DNA of 64,000 bases from a bacterium (lineage in GTDB: Bacteria > Vulcanimicrobiota > JABDET01), in assembly GCA_021800275.1 (NCBI GenBank), contig JAJYZB010000007.1:62001-126000 (forward strand), read 5' to 3'. The translations under genes and the position numbers were made by a program. A model generated the notes under the pieces. That model saw only the letters and a list, made by a program, of their open reading frames with translations, searched no databases and was not told the DNA's origin. This document shows, in pieces, positions 61,779 to 64,000 of this stretch (position 1 is the first letter of the stretch; each line of letters begins with the position of its first letter).

Positions 61779-62630
61779 ATGGGTAATGCTTTTGATCTTC
61801 CTGAAGCAGCACAAAAGCGTCTCAAACAGATGCGAGGTTCTGATGGAAAACCCGCAATGTTTACCAGTGATCTCTCAGTTAACGAATTTTTAATGGTGAA
61901 ACAAGCAGGGTTTGCGCCTGTTGGACTTGTGATGGGAAGCTCGATTTACCATGTGGGGTATCAATTTCTTGTTCCTGGATTATTTGGCCTTTTCTGGAAA
62001 GACCAGGAGATTGGAGTAGCGACTCAGGCAAGTTATAATGCAAGAAGTCTTGCTATGAGTCGAATGATAGAAGAAGCCAATGCTCTTGAAGCAGATGGAA
62101 TTATTGGAGTTCGATTTCAACTGCCTAGCTATGATTGGGGAAAAGAACTTCTTCATGTAGTTATCCTTGGAACAGCGGTTAAAAATATAAATGGGGAAAA
62201 TTTCCGTGGACCTAAAAATCAAATTTTTACTTCTAATTTAAATGGTCAGGATTTCTGGACACTCCTGAAATCAGGACACCGTCCTTTATCCCTGATTATG
62301 GGAAACTGTGTTTATGCCTTAAGGCAGCAGGGAATCCTGCAGAGCTTCAAACAACTTGGGAAAAATATAGAGGTTCCAAATTATACTCAGGCAATCTATG
62401 CTGCAAGAGAATCAGCGCAAGAGAGAATGATGGCAGAACTCGGAAAATCAGAAACAAAACCAGATGGAGTCACAGGAGTGAACCTTGAAGAAAAAGTTAA
62501 TCCGCACACAGACAATCGCGGAAATATAGAATATTATACAATTGACTTTTTTTCAGTTGGCACATCCGTTATTCCTTATGAAACAAAAGAACCTCTTTCT
62601 GCACCTGCTTTCATACAATTAATGAAATAA
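61779..62630 (+). CDS. Protein with two YbjQ-like repeats, copy 2
   Basis: 283-residue paralogue of the gene before it, with the same two-unit layout (FTSDLSVNEFLMVKQAG; VMGSSIYHVGYQF; then FTSNLNGQDFW and IMGNCVYALRQQG). The second unit replaces the YHV of other units with YAL, so unit 4 may have lost part of the site. Short insertions occur near the first and last strands. GGAG lies about 8 nt upstream. A gene duplication followed an earlier domain duplication. Confidence 0.85.
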   Translation: MGNAFDLPEAAQKRLKQMRGSDGKPAMFTSDLSVNEFLMVKQAGFAPVGLVMGSSIYHVGYQFLVPGLFGLFWKDQEIGVATQASYNARSLAMSRMIEEANALEADGIIGVRFQLPSYDWGKELLHVVILGTAVKNINGENFRGPKNQIFTSNLNGQDFWTLLKSGHRPLSLIMGNCVYALRQQGILQSFKQLGKNIEVPNYTQAIYAARESAQERMMAELGKSETKPDGVTGVNLEEKVNPHTDNRGNIEYYTIDFFSVGTSVIPYETKEPLSAPAFIQLMK

Positions 62631-62720
62631 AAACAGTGGGTCACCACCCCTTGTTTATTCCAATTTCAGGCATTTAAATTTTCTTATTTTAATTTTAGTC
62701 AACATACCATGATAATCCCC

Positions 62721-64000
62721 TCACATTTTTTCCACGGCTTCAATCCCCATTAAACCGAGAACAGAACCCAAAACCTCTTTACAAACAAAAACTAAAAAAA
62801 GCCTCGCATCAGTTAATTTCCTGCCAGGAATTCCTAGTATTCTGCATTCTGTGTAAAAAGAATGAAACGTTCTAGCAAGTTCAACAGCATAACGGGGAAG
62901 GTGATGGGGTTCTCGCAGTGAAGACGCCATTTGTATAATAGAAGGGTATTGAGCCATTTTTTTAATTAAACTTTTTTCAGCTTCATTCTGGAGTGGAGTC
63001 AAATCCACTGCTTTACGAGAAGGAATCGCTATTCCTTGTTCTTCTGCCATTCTAATTAAGCTAGAGATTCTGGCATAGGCATATTGGGTGTAATAAAGAG
63101 GATTTTCTTCGGACTGAAGTTTTGCCAAATCTAAATCGAAATCTAGATGCGTGTCCCTGTGCCGCGCCAAAAAGTACCACCTTGCAGCATCTACCCCAAC
63201 ATCATCCAGCAGTTCAGTGATAGTAATAAACTCCCCCGCTCTTTTAGACATGCGGACAGGTTTTCCGCCAGAGAGCAAGGTAACCAGTTGAATCAAATAA
63301 ATTTCGATAGAATCAGGCGGGTAACCCAGGGCTTGAACAGCAGCTTTTGTTCGGGCAATATAGCCATGATGATCAGGTCCAAGAAAATCAATCAATTTAT
63401 CATATCCTCTTTCTTTTTTATACGCATGGTAAGCAATATCAGTAGCGAAATAAGTGGGAGATCCATCCTGACGAATCAAGACTCTGTCTTTGTCATCGTG
63501 AAAAGCGGTGGATTTAAACCAGACTGCTCCATCCTGTTCATAAAGATGTCCTTTTTCCTTTAAGTGATCAATAGTTTGGGTAACCTTTTCCCCTAACTGG
63601 CTCTGAAAAAACCAGTTCTGAAATTCGAGCCTAAACCGTTTTAAAACTTCTTTCTGCAAACTGACATTGTAAATCACAGCAGTACAACTTAAAAATTTAA
63701 TCCTTTCTTTTTCATTAGGAATAAGCTCAAGGAGTTTATCGCCAAAACCATTTTTCAAGAGCGCAATTCTTTCAAAAGAAAAAATTTTCCGCCCATAAAT
63801 AGATGTTCCTAAATTTTTAAAAATAGAGAGCTCATCCTTAGAGTCGTTCTTTTCAAATCCATTTCGAATCTGTTCTGCCATCCCTTTTAAATACTCACCC
63901 TGGTATAAATCTTCTGCAGTTTCTAAACTCCAGTCAGCGGGAACCCAAAAAATTCCATGAGCCTTATATCCTTTTGGCGGTTCAGAGCCAAGCAGCTGTA
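62721..64000 (-). CDS. argS: Arginine--tRNA ligase (5' end cut by window edge)
   Basis: Charges tRNA-Arg. The frame is open to the right edge; 426 codons are seen and the N-terminal part with the HIGH motif is missing. LYQGEYLKGMAEQIRNG, the KMSKS-like RMSKRAGEFIT, and WYFLARHRDTHLDFDLDLA followed by NPLYYTQYAYARI identify ArgS; an anticodon-binding domain ends the protein. A Met at 63881 is internal and not the start. Confidence 0.97.
   Translation of the reverse strand, partial: QLLGSEPPKGYKAHGIFWVPADWSLETAEDLYQGEYLKGMAEQIRNGFEKNDSKDELSIFKNLGTSIYGRKIFSFERIALLKNGFGDKLLELIPNEKERIKFLSCTAVIYNVSLQKEVLKRFRLEFQNWFFQSQLGEKVTQTIDHLKEKGHLYEQDGAVWFKSTAFHDDKDRVLIRQDGSPTYFATDIAYHAYKKERGYDKLIDFLGPDHHGYIARTKAAVQALGYPPDSIEIYLIQLVTLLSGGKPVRMSKRAGEFITITELLDDVGVDAARWYFLARHRDTHLDFDLDLAKLQSEENPLYYTQYAYARISSLIRMAEEQGIAIPSRKAVDLTPLQNEAEKSLIKKMAQYPSIIQMASSLREPHHLPRYAVELARTFHSFYTECRILGIPGRKLTDARLFLVFVCKEVLGSVLGLMGIEAVEKM

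Overview
This is a 64 kb, gene-dense, AT-rich bacterial chromosome segment (roughly 40% G+C by eye). It comes from a diderm (Gram-negative-type) cell: it encodes apolipoprotein N-acyltransferase (Lnt), an LptC-like LPS-export protein, Lgt, several signal-peptide or lipobox proteins, a type IV prepilin-like protein and Hfq. Average identity to a named phylum cannot be read from the sequence. The mix of cyanophycin genes, methylmalonyl-CoA mutase, many orphan proteins and frequent non-ATG starts (GTG, TTG and probably one CTG) suggests an uncultivated, poorly sampled lineage. No prophage, insertion sequence, CRISPR array or rRNA operon was seen, so this looks like core chromosome with a few accessory pockets.

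Layout. 1-2.1 kb: a peptide-type ABC binding lipoprotein (cut by the edge), secG and tRNA-Val(CAC). 2.4-5.8 kb: a secreted M1 aminopeptidase and a prepilin-like protein. 5.8-13.2 kb (minus): alaS, a secreted zinc metalloprotease, methylmalonyl-CoA mutase large subunit and a Spy/CpxP-like periplasmic protein. 13.4-17.1 kb: a deaminase, a zinc ribbon protein, a lipoprotein, lnt and lptC. 17.2-26.6 kb: one long tightly packed run containing a BMP-type (nucleoside) ABC importer, hflX, an HU-like protein and folC-folP-folB-folK. 26.6-29.6 kb: an orphan Gly/Met-rich protein with its own promoter and terminator, followed by a zinc-ribbon helical protein. 29.7-34 kb (minus): a YcaO protein, a Uma2-family protein, a membrane protein and anmK.

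34.2-42.3 kb: cyanophycinase and cyanophycin synthetase, an NmrA-like reductase, dcd, pyrR, pyrB and pyrC; a PyrR-binding-like hairpin lies next to the pyrB ribosome-binding site. 42.3-43.1 kb (minus): rplM-rpsI. 43.2-53.6 kb (plus): a very basic 742-residue orphan, a TPR protein, pyruvate dehydrogenase E1-alpha and lipoamide dehydrogenase without E1-beta/E2, wecB, lgt, rluD-like, an alpha/beta hydrolase with Cys at the nucleophile position, and holB. 53.6-60.4 kb (minus): ftsK, miaA, hfq, dapF, a periplasmic TPR protein, a BFN-domain protein and mtnP. 60.5-62.6 kb: a three-gene cassette with an orphan and two paralogues each carrying two YbjQ-like domains. 62.7-64 kb: argS, cut by the edge.

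Functional themes are folate synthesis, pyrimidine synthesis with PyrR control, nitrogen storage as cyanophycin, envelope lipoprotein maturation and peptide use by secreted peptidases. The parts that look least described are the YbjQ cassette, the Gly/Met-rich protein locus, the stand-alone YcaO gene with a short ORF just upstream, and the basic 742-residue protein.
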